This document shows positions 40,101 through 50,885 of a stretch of DNA of 64,000 nucleotides, one piece after another. Source of the stretch: Ciona savignyi (taxonomy: Eukaryota > Chordata > Ascidiacea > Phlebobranchia > Cionidae); assembly GCA_000149265.1 (NCBI GenBank), contig CH002367.1, forward strand, positions 465,300 to 529,299, read 5' to 3'. The stretch's first letter is position 1. The number at the start of each line of letters is the position of its first letter. The position numbers and the translations under genes were made by a program. The notes below the pieces were generated by a model, which ran no database searches, had not been told where the DNA came from, and was given only the letters and a program-made list of their open reading frames with translations.

Positions 40101-41580
40101 GACGCGCTGACCATTTTGCAGGTATAAGTTTCATTTGAAAGGATATCATCAATCTCAATCAACTGTATGTTTACATCGATTCTCAGAATAACATACAATT
40201 TAAAACATTGTAAAACCAAACAATTCATCAAGTCCATTAACATAACGGAAGGTTATACAATAATCTTCGCAAATGAGGCACAGGCAGACACACCTCAACT
40301 TATTTCCCGTTGTAAAAATAGAGTTCATTGACAAATTGAAGTTATTTAGTGACAAGCTGTGGACTTGAATAGTGCTAGGTGCGGTCACATTGTTTTCTAA
40401 TTGAATTTAAAGCTTTTTATTCGATTCTGACTTCGAAACGGAACTTTGAAAGCATCCTTAGAATGTTTCTTAATTTGAACTTCCCCCTTTTAGTTGTTCA
40501 ATGCCTGTGATTAGGAAACCATACAGAGGACTCGTGGGTTTCAAGTGCGAATTACCCTAATACTAAGTTTGCGTTTTTTTATATTAATAACTTATATTCT
40601 GACGGGAGAGCGTACTAGGGAGTAAAGACACGGGGTGTAATTAGAAGGGTGCTGGATTCGATCTTGACCCTGGCCACGTTCTGCGGCGTTGTTGGCAACG
40701 TACTTGAGGTCAAGCTGTTTAAAATTGATCAAATAATAACCAAAGTTATATTAAATATTATATACAATACCATGCAATGTTTTCAGCACCTCGAATGTAA
40801 GTATAAAGCAATGGCCTATTCCTGGTGTGAACAACGGCTGTTGTTTCACACACGGGCAAAAGAATAACTATCTCACATATAAAACCCTATATTAAAAGGA
40901 CAGACCGAATAAAAAAAACATTCAGTAAGTTATAAATTTCACCCGCGACAAACTTCTACTATACTTCAAGAATAGAAATTGAGTTTCTAATTTCCCAGCA
41001 AAAATGTTAAACGGCGGTAAACAGCAATATTATTAGTGACAACATAAGACGGTAACCCGACCTTAAACTGAACCTGGGTGCTGTGCAAAGTCGTATTAGG
41101 TTGAAACCCTGTACAAAACACGTTTAAACTTGTAAATAAAATTCATTGTTCGCTAATACGGCCCTTTATTGCATCATTAGAGACTATTGAATTACAAGTG
41201 TTTAGCATCAGGGTGACATTTTATCTGAACCTATTCTAGAATGGCCATTGTTGACGACATAAATGATTCATTCATTGTGTTCATTGTGTATTGTGATGAG
41301 GTAATAAAGTGATGTCATTTATAAATTAGTATTTTTTAAACTAACTTTGATAAAGAACAATTTCTGTAGATTCTTCTGCTTAGAATATAAATAAAACCGT
41401 TTCCAATTGTCGTATACACGTTATAGCGTACATATTGTACAAAAAATGCGATTTTAATCTAATTTTTTTAATAATACGTTTACCAAAGTAACAGACTGTA
41501 ACCAAACATATGTCTACCGACAGGATATTTCGAATCGCATTACTGGCATCATTTCAGTCTTAGCGCATGGTTGCCTAACC

Positions 41581-41585
41581 TTTAA
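41581..41585. other. Empty site corresponding to the BEL/Pao insertion
   Basis: TTTAA here, inside CCTAACCTTTAACCTTAACA, is the uninterrupted version of the site that flanks the BEL/Pao element in copy 2. Confidence 0.8.
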
Positions 41586-41905
41586 CCTTAACATGTGGCA
41601 GTTTGGAATATAGCTAACTAGTTGATTGAGACCTTACAGGTCTAATGGTTAAAATAAAACAATAACAATTGTTTGTTAAAGTTGCAGCATTATATAGGCC
41701 TTTACCCAAAAGCTCCATAAATTGTTTCATAAGCTCCATATATTTGATGATAATAATGTGGTTTAATTGGCAAATACCATGTCCACTTCCGAATTAAGAT
41801 ATGGATTTATATTTTAAATCTACTAATTCGTAATTAAGTGCTTATAGTAAAACAAAATGAGCTGTATATTTATAGTCGAAGCAAAATCATTGTTTTAGTT
41901 AACAG

Positions 41906-42348
41906 CAGGGCCGGTTTTAGGCCGATTTGACCGATTAGATCAAATTGGGCCCCGCACCTTGAAGGGGCCCCGCGCTAGCGGGGTCTTTCTGTATTACGAG
42001 GTTTAAAATACTACTGAAACGTAAAATAAAAAGTGAAATAATATTCTTTCTCATAATATCAATTTGTTATGCATCGTAATACGTCAAATTCAATTTCTGT
42101 GTCTGCCTGTTACGTCATAATGAATATGGTTGCTAAACAATATGTATGTTTGGAAGTAAAACAATATATCGTAAAAAAGCATCCACATTACCTTTAATTT
42201 GTTTTATAGCAAGTATTAAATGTCTATTTTTGTAGTTTGTATGTACTGGTATGTATGATATATAAACACCCATCAATTTTTCTATGAAGAGTAGGGGCCC
42301 CGCCATCACATTTCTAATTGGGCCCCGCGGTTCCTAGCACCGGGCCTG
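41906..42348. mobile_element. hAT-type MITE, 443 bp
   Basis: Ends CAGGGCCGGT... and ...ACCGGGCCTG are imperfect terminal inverted repeats. Flanked by an 8-bp target duplication GTTAACAG (41898-41905 and 42349-42356). The paralogous copy shows the empty site, a single GTTAACAG at 56607-56614. An 8-bp duplication and CAGGG-type ends are typical of the hAT superfamily. It contains internal GGGGCCCCG-rich subterminal motifs near both ends and no transposase, so it is non-autonomous. Confidence 0.88.
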
Positions 42349-42689
42349 GTTAACAGAGATGTTGATTATAAATAAAAAGTTCAATTTTTACCAAACATAC
42401 AAATTCATTCTTCTTAATAAACTTTGTACAATTTTTTGGGGGGGTTTTTACTTTAAGTCTTACTTCAGAGCGGTTTAAAATTCTAGATTCAAGATTTTTG
42501 ATTTTAGAATAATTCCAGAAACCAATCTGATCCGGATAAGGACATCCTTACGCCCAAGGGGTAGAATCCTAAGACCGTTCGAATCCGCCGCTGATTATAC
42601 AGTCATTGCGCCGTCGTCTAACAAGATTAGCGATTTGTATTGTGTAAGTCGCCATCGAGTCCAGACGTTTTCAGCGACACGGTATGACC

Positions 42690-42905
42690 CAAGCAAAGGC
42701 AACACTAAAAGGAGGGAAAGAGGGAAGGAGGGAAACTGCAAACTAAAACTGTGGATACTATTTAACCCTGCTTTGAAGATTAATCTTAACTCTAGAACTA
42801 ACCCCAACTCTAACCCCATGTTTTAAACAGACTCTGATGCACCATTCTTTATTATACTGTGTAGTTTTCCTCCTTTCCTTTTCCCTCATTTTAGTCCAGT
42901 ACCAC
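42690..42905. repeat. Possible small foldback element inside the duplication
   Basis: The left part AACACTAAAAGGAGGGAAAG is roughly inverted-complementary to the right part TTTTCCCTCATTTTAGTCCA. The middle is a run of AACCC/AACTCTAA-like words. A relative seems to lie at 44705-44850, and the copy-2 counterpart is at about 56950-57165. Confidence 0.4.
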
Positions 42906-43675
42906 CCCTAGCAAAGGACAATCCTCAACAACCACTTGGATTAAGTCAAAGCAGAATTCGACAACAATGTGAATCGAAACTGGAAGGAAATCGACTCTTG
43001 TGGCGGGAATTCCACTCATTGGGAGGCGCCTGGACCAGACATAGGTCAAGCCAGTCTATACAACTTGGAACGTGTTAAAGGCATAGCATGAATTCCGTAG
43101 TAAACATTGACAAGTGACTCACTACTTCATTGTTTTTATAAATTCCAGTGCTTGGGCACCACGACAAGTGTTTATAAAATAGGGCACTGATTGGTTTCCT
43201 TCGAGCAATAACCCATTTTTTTCTATTTAGAATCGACCAAAATTCAATTAATGACGCAACGTGACCAACGTTATTGTGAGAAGAAAACTGATTTATTTTT
43301 ATCATTCTGGGGATAATCGGGCTCAAGGTTTTGCTCATAGAAACTTGTTGTAATTCACTTACGATCTAAAAATATGGCCAAGACAAACGTTGTCGTAATT
43401 GCTCTTTATCGCCGCCCTGCCGGGCACATATTACAAATGATGACGATTTTACATTATCCGACCAGAAGAATAAAATTGGCAACTCTGTTCGTTAAAATAT
43501 GAAAACTTGCAAAAACACGAAATAATAAAACCTTTAAAATAAAAAATTAGAGAATAAGTGCCAATTTGGCTTTCTGTACTTTGTTTACATTTTTCTACCA
43601 TTTCTTAATTATGCCCCGAAATACACTACTACTTATTTATAACTAACACAACAAAAAACGGAGCTTTATTGACAG

Positions 43676-43720
43676 ACCCGCAGTGTTCCCAGGTTCGAAA
43701 CTAAGCTCAGTAAATAAAAA
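43676..43720 (-). repeat. tRNA-like repeat (type B) fragment
   Basis: Reverse-strand T-arm half only: CCCAGGTTCGAAACTAAGCT. Confidence 0.5.
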
Positions 43721-43961
43721 AATTATGATTCATCAGAGCTTTTATACGCGCCTACGATAAAAACCGATTTACAAAAAAAAGTCTGGACAAAACGTCATTT
43801 TTGGTAAATGAATTCCATTGATATATCAAATCGGTTATACGGGCGTATAGTGTACGACCAAATAAAGAAAAGAATTTGTGCTAAAAAACAAACACAGTAA
43901 CTTATTGATGTATATTAATAACATCAATGCCATACACGATTTTTCTCTAAGTCCAAACATT

Positions 43962-44082
43962 TTAGTAAAACGCTTCCAACGTTGCTCTGGTCACGCTCAT
44001 TCGTTTGTTGGATCTCATGGCTGGTCGTTTGGACTTCGGTTTCAAGTAGAAAGTCTTCGGGTTAACGTGTCTCACTATGTGA
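43962..44082 (-). CDS. TMEM249-like: TMEM249-like, terminal exon
   Basis: The acceptor CCATCACCCACAG precedes 44082. One base completes a Ser codon, then 39 residues run to TAA at 43962-43964. The exon begins HIVRHVNPK, which directly continues the NYFD segment of the previous exon, and then becomes strongly basic (LKPKSKRPAMRSNKRM). A basic tail of this kind suits a cytosolic C-terminus. Confidence 0.7.
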
Positions 44083-44180
44083 CTGTGGGTGATGGAATAT
44101 TTTTTCAATTTAAATATTAAATCTAAAACATCTTTTGTAGTGCTTACACGATTGGACAGGAGATGATGGGACGAATAGTC

Positions 44181-44425
44181 CGGCCGATTAGCTTGGTGGA
44201 TTAAGGGGCACAGATTAGAAACTGTTCGCTATCTATAAATCGGTTGTGCCCTTGGGTGAAACACAATGTAGGCATTGTCTGAACCCAGTGAAATAATAAG
44301 TTCTTATATTATTTAATACATCTCAATCTTACACAGCAACACACTGCAATAGCTCCGGTAACCCGACGTTAGGCGCGAAGTAATCTGACGATTGTCCGTG
44401 TGTTAACTATCCTTGTGTTAAAGAT
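44181..44425 (+). repeat. SINE (type A)
   Basis: Forward copy: GTCCGGCCGATTAGCTTGG head, GTGCCCTTGGGTGAAACACA (diverged central motif), ACACTGCAATAGCTCCGG and GTAATCTGACGATTGTCCG tail. It sits in the last intron of the TMEM249-like gene in the opposite orientation. Confidence 0.75.
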
Positions 44426-44429
44426 TTCT

Positions 44430-44527
44430 ATACATATAAACTTAGTAACGAGCCAAAACGATTTTCCATATATATAAAGTGCTTACTGACGAACTCATTA
44501 TTGGTTCGAAACTCAACCCGTTAAAAA
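44430..44527 (+). repeat. tRNA-like repeat (type B), 3' part
   Basis: Forward: anticodon-loop remnant then CATTATTGGTTCGAAACTCA. It follows the SINE directly. Confidence 0.55.
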
Positions 44528-44546
44528 AACACGAAAAATAATTTAC

Positions 44547-44687
44547 CTTATCGACACGTCATCCGAGTCAAAGTAGTTGACGTTGGTCTTGAATGCGATT
44601 CGCTTTGCCAGCAATTCCAATGCTGCTTTGTTGGTTGTCATGGAGCTTAACTCCTGTTCTTCTACGTGGAACCCATTTAGCACGAAT
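44547..44687 (-). CDS. TMEM249-like: TMEM249-like, middle exon
   Basis: It has 141 nt; the acceptor TTGTTTTTTAG precedes 44687 and the donor GTAAAT follows 44547; phase 2 on both sides. The protein reads FVLNGFHVEEQELSSM ... ALELLAKRIAFKTNVNYFD. The pattern (beta strand, then a helix ending in a basic patch, then N-x-N-Y-F-D) is what I recall at the C-terminal end of TMEM249, but I could not verify it. It is compact and ordered in composition, unlike the flanking non-coding DNA. Confidence 0.7.
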
Positions 44688-45224
44688 CTAAAAAACAACA
44701 AATCAGGAAAACTCTAAAAGTAGGGAAAGAAGGGAATCGGCTCACTAAAACTATAAAAACTAATTCTAATTCTTCACCAAACATTAATCTCAACCCCACG
44801 ATTAACTTTTACTTCAACTACAGCCCTAATACTAACCCGCCCTGATCTTTATTTTAGTAGTCAGTGTTTTAATACAGTGTTATATGTATAAAAAATGTTG
44901 TAAACACTAAAATGCCTCTTATATCTCCAAACCCATACCCTCTATGGAACTCAACTAAGCACATCGGATGCAACACATCTCAGATTTATAAATTTAAGCA
45001 AAAATATATTAGCCACCCACACACTGTATCTAATACATGCGATAGCTAAGTTCCCGAATGCAACGGATGTTTTGAAACTGGTACATAGAATGGCTAGCTT
45101 TCATGAATAACATCATTCTATCTGAAAAGGGAAGTTATAAATGTAAAATTAATATAAGCTTGTGCCCACCGTCGTGTTGCTGCCTCGTGTTAAGTAGTAA
45201 TATTGTGGGTTAAAAACTAAAAGA

Positions 45225-45347
45225 ATGTCGTAAGCATATACAACATACTGCAATAGCTCCAGTAATCCGACGGTGGCCACGAGGTAATCTGACGATTTAA
45301 AAAGGCCCTCTGCTTTTTTTCCATTCACAGCGATAAACATGAATATC
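45225..45347 (+). repeat. SINE (type A) tail
   Basis: ATACTGCAATAGCTCCAG, GAGGTAATCTGACGATTTAA and the GCGATAAACATGAATATC ending. It lies in the intron between the two exons at 44687 and 45397. Confidence 0.7.
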
Positions 45348-45396
45348 TTAACGCGTAAAAACTTAAAACCAAATAATTACTCTTTAAATAACAAAC

Positions 45397-45558
45397 CTGT
45401 AATACGTGGACCCGTTGCTGGAGCATTGACTGCGCAACCTGAAATAAATATTGTGGATTTCCCCTTCGTAAACAAGCCGACCGCCGACGTAGAAGAAATA
45501 GTTCTGTCCGTCCTTTTCAAGTACAATGCGTCGTTTCTGCCAGTTGAATGAAATAAAC
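45397..45558 (-). CDS. TMEM249-like: TMEM249-like exon
   Basis: It has 162 nt; the acceptor AGAACTTTTCAG precedes 45558 and the donor GTTTGT follows 45397. One base completes the incoming codon, then RRIVLEKDGQNYFFYVGGRL, EGEIHNIYFRLRSQC and an exit in phase 2. It is a series of short beta-type strands. The HNIY(F/I)RL phrase, with the later NYFD and H(I/V)VRH, is why I suggest the TMEM249 family. The membrane-spanning N-terminal exon(s) should lie to the right; none was found before the Kolobok-like element at 46.77 kb. Confidence 0.7.
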
Positions 45559-45576
45559 CTGAAAAGTTCTTAAATG

Positions 45577-45690
45577 TACGGTCGTGCGGTTGAATGGTTA
45601 ACGCGACCGATACATATACAGACTTACATACAAAAAAACAGTCTTAACAACGAGTTGTGCTCGAAACTAAGGCCGGTAAAAAACAGTTCT
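45577..45690 (+). repeat. tRNA-like repeat (type B)
   Basis: Forward, nearly complete: GTCGTGCGGTTGAATGGTTA, the anticodon-like arm with a long loop, and TGTGCTCGAAACTAAGGCCGG. It starts 19 bp from the 45558 exon. Confidence 0.75.
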
Positions 45691-46767
45691 TGGAATAAAA
45701 TGACGAAATGGTAAGTTCTGCGAATGTTTTGCGTGCTGGTAGGTGGAACTGTTTCGTTGTATATAATTATCAAATGCAGCTAGTTCCTATATATATTAAA
45801 TTAGTGGCTAATGTATTGCAATCTGCTGTGCACACGTTTTTTTTTGACACGTTTTTTTATGACATCAATTATTATGGTTAAATATGTTTTACAAACAGGT
45901 AGTTAAACACGTGGTTGATACTTTCTAGTTATAGTTAAATAGCTGCGGCTAGTCGTCATTAGTTTTCTAATTATTAAGAAGGAAGTAGACATAGATTACA
46001 GGCAAAAATACTGTTTAACACAAAATCCGATTTATCAGTACAACTTATGCAAAGATCCGTTATGAGGTTAAAACTTGGCTTCTGTTCGTTTTTGGCAACT
46101 ATTATTCAGATTGCAGGTAACTAATGTTGTTTTTCTACATAATGGCTGAAATGTAAATATTGTTTTAATTTGTTGTTGACTTTTAGAAATTGGGTTGTTA
46201 TGGTGTGCGTTAAAGTGTAAAACTGTTGTGATTATAACGTCATAATGCCGATACATCGTAACAATCAGACAATAGACAGTATTAATAATATACTTAAAGA
46301 TATTTATACCTGCGCATGTATATACTGTACAATATAGCACTAATGTATAAAATATCATATTATTCTATGAAATTGCATATTGGGTTATACAATTATGCAA
46401 ATAGATATTAAACAAATGTAAACATATAATAAGTATAATTGCGAACTGTGTTACTGTAAAATACTGGCTTAAGTAAGTATAAAAATGCATGTTATCGTAA
46501 TAATATGTTGTTTCATATGGATTTAATCTTTACAAGTTTGATACAGAAGAATCACATCACAAGTTTTAACCTAGTTTTATTTTAGTTGATTTGTTTTGCT
46601 TCTTAAAAAACTACAATTAATAAAGGCAGACTAGAAATATAGCAAAACAAATCAGAAAATCCTTCAAAACGACGGTCATTACAGCACGTCATGGAAAATA
46701 AAATTAAAACAGGAGGAAAATATCTCAGTGAAATATACGAACGCGGCCTTAAAACTCAAAATATATA
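45691..46767. other. Non-coding stretch
   Basis: AT-rich. A 96-codon minus-strand frame at 46068-46358 lacks splice context. Missing 5' exons of the TMEM249-like gene could be here, but I cannot show one. Confidence 0.4.
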
Positions 46768-46771
46768 TTAA

Positions 46772-47347
46772 AGGGGAACTGAAGTCGATTTTAAGAATAT
46801 CTTAATAAATGGAAAAAAATACGCTGATTTCAAAAATCAAATCAGTTTCTTCCAATATTTTTTTGTTAAAAAGTTATGAGCAGATATGTATTTCATTTTA
46901 TGTTAGGGGATTTCCCGAATTACGTCATTGACGTTGTTGAGATTTCGTGCCTATATGCGTTGTATACAATCATGTGCCAGTTTCGAGGTAAATTAGTAAC
47001 AGAAGCGCCTGCAGGAGCGTGATATTTTCGTTTTTTTATGAAGACTTAGCATAACACTTGTCATATAGCCTAACTGGACCAATGTACGCGCGTGACAGCT
47101 TACCTTAAGCGGTCATTCAGGCCTGCACGGTCCTGGACCTAAGCTGAATGCTGAGGTATACATGTCTCGTATTTAAATGACTTTAGAACAATAAGTCTTA
47201 GCAATTTATATCATAAATCATAAAAGTGAAGACAGAACAAAAAAACTAGAACAGGAGGCAGTAAACTGTAACTGCCAGCAATTTATAGAAATAAACCAGC
47301 CATCAATCAAAGATCAGACTATGCGGTGGGAACAGCATATTTCTTTT
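46772..47347 (+). repeat. Left terminal inverted repeat of the Kolobok-like element
   Basis: About 576 bp. The inner end (CTATGCGGTGGGAACAGC) is inverted at 48819-48837. Includes CAGGCCTGCACGGTCCTGG and AAATCAGTTTCTTCCAAT, both inverted in the right arm. Confidence 0.8.
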
Positions 47348-47629
47348 ATAATTGTTGCTTTTCAATATATAGCCATAATCTGTAACGTAGACTAGCAATG
47401 ATATTATCAACCCTTAGGCTACAAACTAAGAAATTTGGTATACATATACATAGGAGTTTTAACAAATTACTTTTGTTTTATTGATTTCTAGAGTAAATTT
47501 AAGTTAATGTTGTAGCACTAAAATGGATGACAGTTTTCAGCATTCTGGCATGGATAAAAGAAGTTTTATTGTACACAATAAAACAACACAAATTCAAAGT
47601 TGTAACAGGCAGTGTAAATAGACAATCAA

Positions 47630-48600
47630 TTAAACGCCTTCAATAGCATTGAAATCATCACTGTTGGATGATTCGCTTGACTTTGATGATGAAGACTGTG
47701 ATGATGGTACATATTCACTTATTTTGCTCACATTTAACTCGTTATGAGAGCTACTCCCCACTAAAGATGCAATTTCATCACTAAATGACACCAGAGATCC
47801 TGTGGTACTTATTTCTACAGAACTGGTTTCTTCCATTTCAGATTCTTCAGCTTCCTACAAATGAATTATTTAAATATCAATTTCAACACTGCATTAAAAG
47901 AATACCATAATTCAAAAAACACTATAAGACTGAACATACTTCAGAATCAGCTGGTTTAGATTGAGATGTATGGAATAGTTGGTCTCAACAAAGACTCTAT
48001 GACGAGGTATTTTTTCTTAGCCTGAATTAAAATGAATTTTTGAAAAACGACACAATTGTGGCTGCATGACAAAAATTGTAAATAGCACATACCTCCATTT
48101 GACAAAAACTCTCTTTTTATACCATTTTTCCTGTACAAAATTCTGCTTTATGTACTGGGTTGATTACTATGTTTAAAATCATAATCAGAAAAATTAAAAA
48201 TTGTTGGAACTGCATTTTTCACCAAGCGGTTTGTTTTCATCATCTTGGCCACTCCATTGGAGTCAAATACAATTTTACTATGATAATCCTTGTCACAAAA
48301 ATGTCCTCTACACACTGCGGTTCTTTTTCCAGGTATAGTTTAGAACGCTTGCATTGTTGTATCCATTGCTTCATCTGTTTTTTTGTCGTTGTGAGGAAAT
48401 CGATGGAAGTGCTCAGGTGGATTGGAATTTTGTGTGCATTAATAGAAATTTGTACATCCCGGAGCAAAACAATATGCTCTAATCACTCTTCTTTCCTTCT
48501 CAATGGCTTCCTTTACTTCGTAAACTTTAGGCATTTTACAACATCCAATAAAAAGAACTGAATTGGAAAAGTGGTATATTCTTATTAACTTATTTGGGTA
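47630..48600 (-). pseudogene. THAP-domain transposase remnant
   Basis: Minus strand, read 5' to 3'. A Met-initiated segment near 48532 leads to RAYCFAPGC (first Cys pair of a C2CH THAP zinc finger) and an in-frame stop. The next piece, EHFHRFPHNDKK, is the hallmark THAP phrase but in another frame. A one-base slip in an A7 run leads to QMKQWIQQCKRSKL. Further down, LLRPTIPYIS resembles the Pro-containing end of THAP domains. The last block (47630-47862) is an acidic/Ser-rich C-terminal exon behind a TTTGTAG acceptor. Stops and frameshifts make it inactive; the catalytic part is absent. Confidence 0.7.
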
Positions 48601-48830
48601 GTTAAGTAGAGGTTTATTATATATATTCCTCACTTACATATCTAAGTGCTTGTTGTGTACTTATTGTCGGACTACACATCGGCTATTGTGAATTAACTGG
48701 TTTATGCAACAAGTGGTATTCTTAACCAGTAGGCTAATGCACAGTTTCAATAACAGCAGACATTAAATGCAGCAAAACATTATACAAACAGCCAAGGTAA
48801 ACCATGAAAGAAATAGGCTGTTCCCACCGC

Positions 48831-49858
48831 ATAGTCTAGCCTTTGCTTGATGGCTGGTTTATTTCTATAAATTGCTGGCAGTTACAGTTTAATGTATTCT
48901 GTTCTAGTTTTTTTTGTTTTGTCTTCACTTTATAATATAAATTGCTAAGACTTATAATTCTAAAGTCATTTAAATACGAGAAATGTATACCTCAGCATTC
49001 AGCTTAGCTCCAGCACCGTGCAGGCCTGAATGACCGGTTAAGGTAAGCTGTCACGCGCGTACATTGGTTCAGTTAGGCTATATGACAAGTGTTATGCTAA
49101 GTCTCCATAAAAAAAACGAAAATACAATGCTCCTGCAGGCGCTTCTGTTACTAATTCACCTCTAAACTGGCACATGATTGTATACAACGCATATAGGCAC
49201 GAAATCTCAACAACGTCAATGACGTAATACGGGAAATCCCCTAACATAAAATGAAATGCATATCTGCTCATAACTTTTTAACAAAAAAATATTGGAAAAA
49301 AACTGATTTGATTTTTGAAATCAGCGTATTTTTTTCCATTTAATATAGTCTAGCCTTTGCTTGATGGCTGGTTTATTTCTATAAATTGTTGGCAGTTACA
49401 GTTTAATGTATTCTGTTCTAGTTTTTTTTGTTTTGTCTTCACTTTATAATATAAATTGCTAAGACTTATAATTCTAAAATCATTTAAATACGAGAAATGT
49501 ATACCTCAGCATTCAGCTTAGGTCCAGCACCGTGCAGGCCTGAATGACCGGTTAAGGTAAGCTGTCACGCGCGTACATGTGGTTCAGTTAGGCTATATGA
49601 CAAGTGTTATGCTAAGTCTCTATAAAAAAACGAAAATACAATGCTCCTACAGGCGCTTCTGTTACTAATTCACCTCTAAACTGGCACATGATTGTATACA
49701 ACGCATATAGGCACGAAATCTCAACAACGTCAATGACGTAATACGGGAAATCCCCTAACATAAAATGAAATGCATATCTGCTCATAACTTTTTAACAAAA
49801 AAATATTGGAAAAAAACTGATTTGATTTTTGAAATCAGCGTATTTTTTCCATTTATTA
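48831..49858. repeat. Tandem duplication of the right inverted repeat
   Basis: Two units of 514 bp, starting at ATAGTCTAGCCTTTGCTTG (48831 and 49345), differ at only a few positions. Only the second is followed by the true terminus (AGTTCCCCT at 49889). The duplication arose within the element and is recent relative to left-right arm divergence. Confidence 0.8.
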
Positions 49859-49893
49859 AGATATTCCTAAAATTGACTTCAGTTCCCCTTTAA

Positions 49894-50754
49894 ATCATGA
49901 TATTGTAACAAACATGCCATGTCGCCTCGACATCTACCAAAAGGAGTAATGAAATCGCAATGAAAATTGGACATTTGTAAGACAACATGGTCCTATATAT
50001 GCAGAACTAAAAATTTTGGTAATGAATCTTGGGGAATTCTCCTCAGACGTTAAAAACCAAAACGTTTTTTTTTCTAATAAATTAGATTTTGTAGCCATAG
50101 CGCTTGAACGGCTGCTCTAATTTTATTAAAATTCGGTAAAATATTAAAACATTAGACACTCTACAGGCACGGCATAGCCTATCGCACCGACATCTCCAAC
50201 AAGAAGTCGACAAATCAGATTAAAACTTTAAGAATTGTTACATAACATGACTTACTTATGGAAAAACAAAAACTTATCTACTAAACTCAGGGGAATTACC
50301 TGAAACAATGAAAAACTAAATCGGGCTGTTTTGGGAATTTAGCTTTCTTTTACTACAGCGCTTGAAAAGAAGCTATAATTTAAAACATTTGTGGTGAAAT
50401 GTTCGTAAATTTAAGACGTTTATTCTTTATTTAACTAAATATTGAAAATATGTTTAGTATGTTAACTATGTGACCCATGCGTTTATGCTTGCAGAAACAA
50501 AAACTACATACTCAGTGGATAAAATACAAATTATGGTTAGGGACCCTGTAGCATGAATATAGGGTATACAACATGTGTTTTACAAATAGTGATGGTTAAA
50601 CACGTGGTTGACACTCTCTAGTATTAATTTAAATAATTTGCACATACTACATCAATTATTATTTTTAAGTGTCGGGTTACACGTTCGTTTTTTAGACTGT
50701 AGTAACCTTGTGTGATTCGGCACGTTTTACCCATTTTAATTTAGACGCTTTTCA
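49894..50754. other. Non-coding stretch
   Basis: AT-rich; no exon or repeat recognised. Upstream exons of the mucin-like gene might be here but none is evident. Confidence 0.4.
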
Positions 50755-50862
50755 GCTAAGTGCCCTGCCCAAGGACAAAGCCGACTAGCGAGTGACCAGT
50801 TTCGATCCCTTCGACTGAAACGAAGACGCACTTATCCACCAAGTTGATCAGCCAGAATAACA
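50755..50862 (-). repeat. SINE (type A) head half
   Basis: Reverse-strand: AAGTGCCCTGCCCAAGGACA (central motif complement), CGACTAGCGAGTGACCAGTTTC, ACGCACTTATCCACCAAGTT. It ends about 25 bp before the acceptor of the 50886 exon. Confidence 0.7.
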
Positions 50863-50885
50863 ATTTACATTGTTATATCATACAG

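Larger units (their letters stand above)
35034..40971. other. Non-coding stretch with repeat remnants
   Basis: Nearly 6 kb of AT-rich DNA with no supported exon. It contains the listed tRNA-like fragments near 36.0, 36.1 and 37.0 kb. Open frames at 36692-36910, 37673-37900 and 40649-40867 lack splice or start context. Confidence 0.45.
40972..43644. repeat. Duplicated segment, copy 1
   Basis: Near-identical to 51632-52231 plus 56290-57905. The match starts at ATAGAAATTGAGTTTCTAA and runs to ACTTATTTATAACT at 43644, where copy 2 meets an assembly gap, so the true end is unknown. Copy 1 carries an extra hAT-type MITE that copy 2 lacks; copy 2 carries a BEL/Pao element that copy 1 lacks. It contains no gene I can support. 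It could be a segmental duplication or two copies of a large non-coding repeat. Confidence 0.85.
46772..49889. mobile_element. Kolobok/T2-like DNA transposon, decayed
   Basis: Flanked by TTAA on both sides (46768-46771, 49890-49893), with ends AGGGGAACTGAAGTC and its complement. TTAA targets and TTAAAGG-type ends are those of the T2/Kolobok superfamily, whose transposases carry THAP domains. The inverted repeats are very long: left about 46772-47347, right about 48806-49889. The ~1.46-kb interior holds a broken minus-strand THAP-domain gene, too small for a full transposase. piggyBac also uses TTAA, but its ends and its lack of a THAP domain argue against it. Confidence 0.8.

Noticed and set aside
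42595-42826. Overlapping frames on both strands in the duplicated segment as a conserved small gene
   Set aside because: The region is part of a foldback-like repeat with simple purine runs, and the second copy (56856-57090) breaks the frames.
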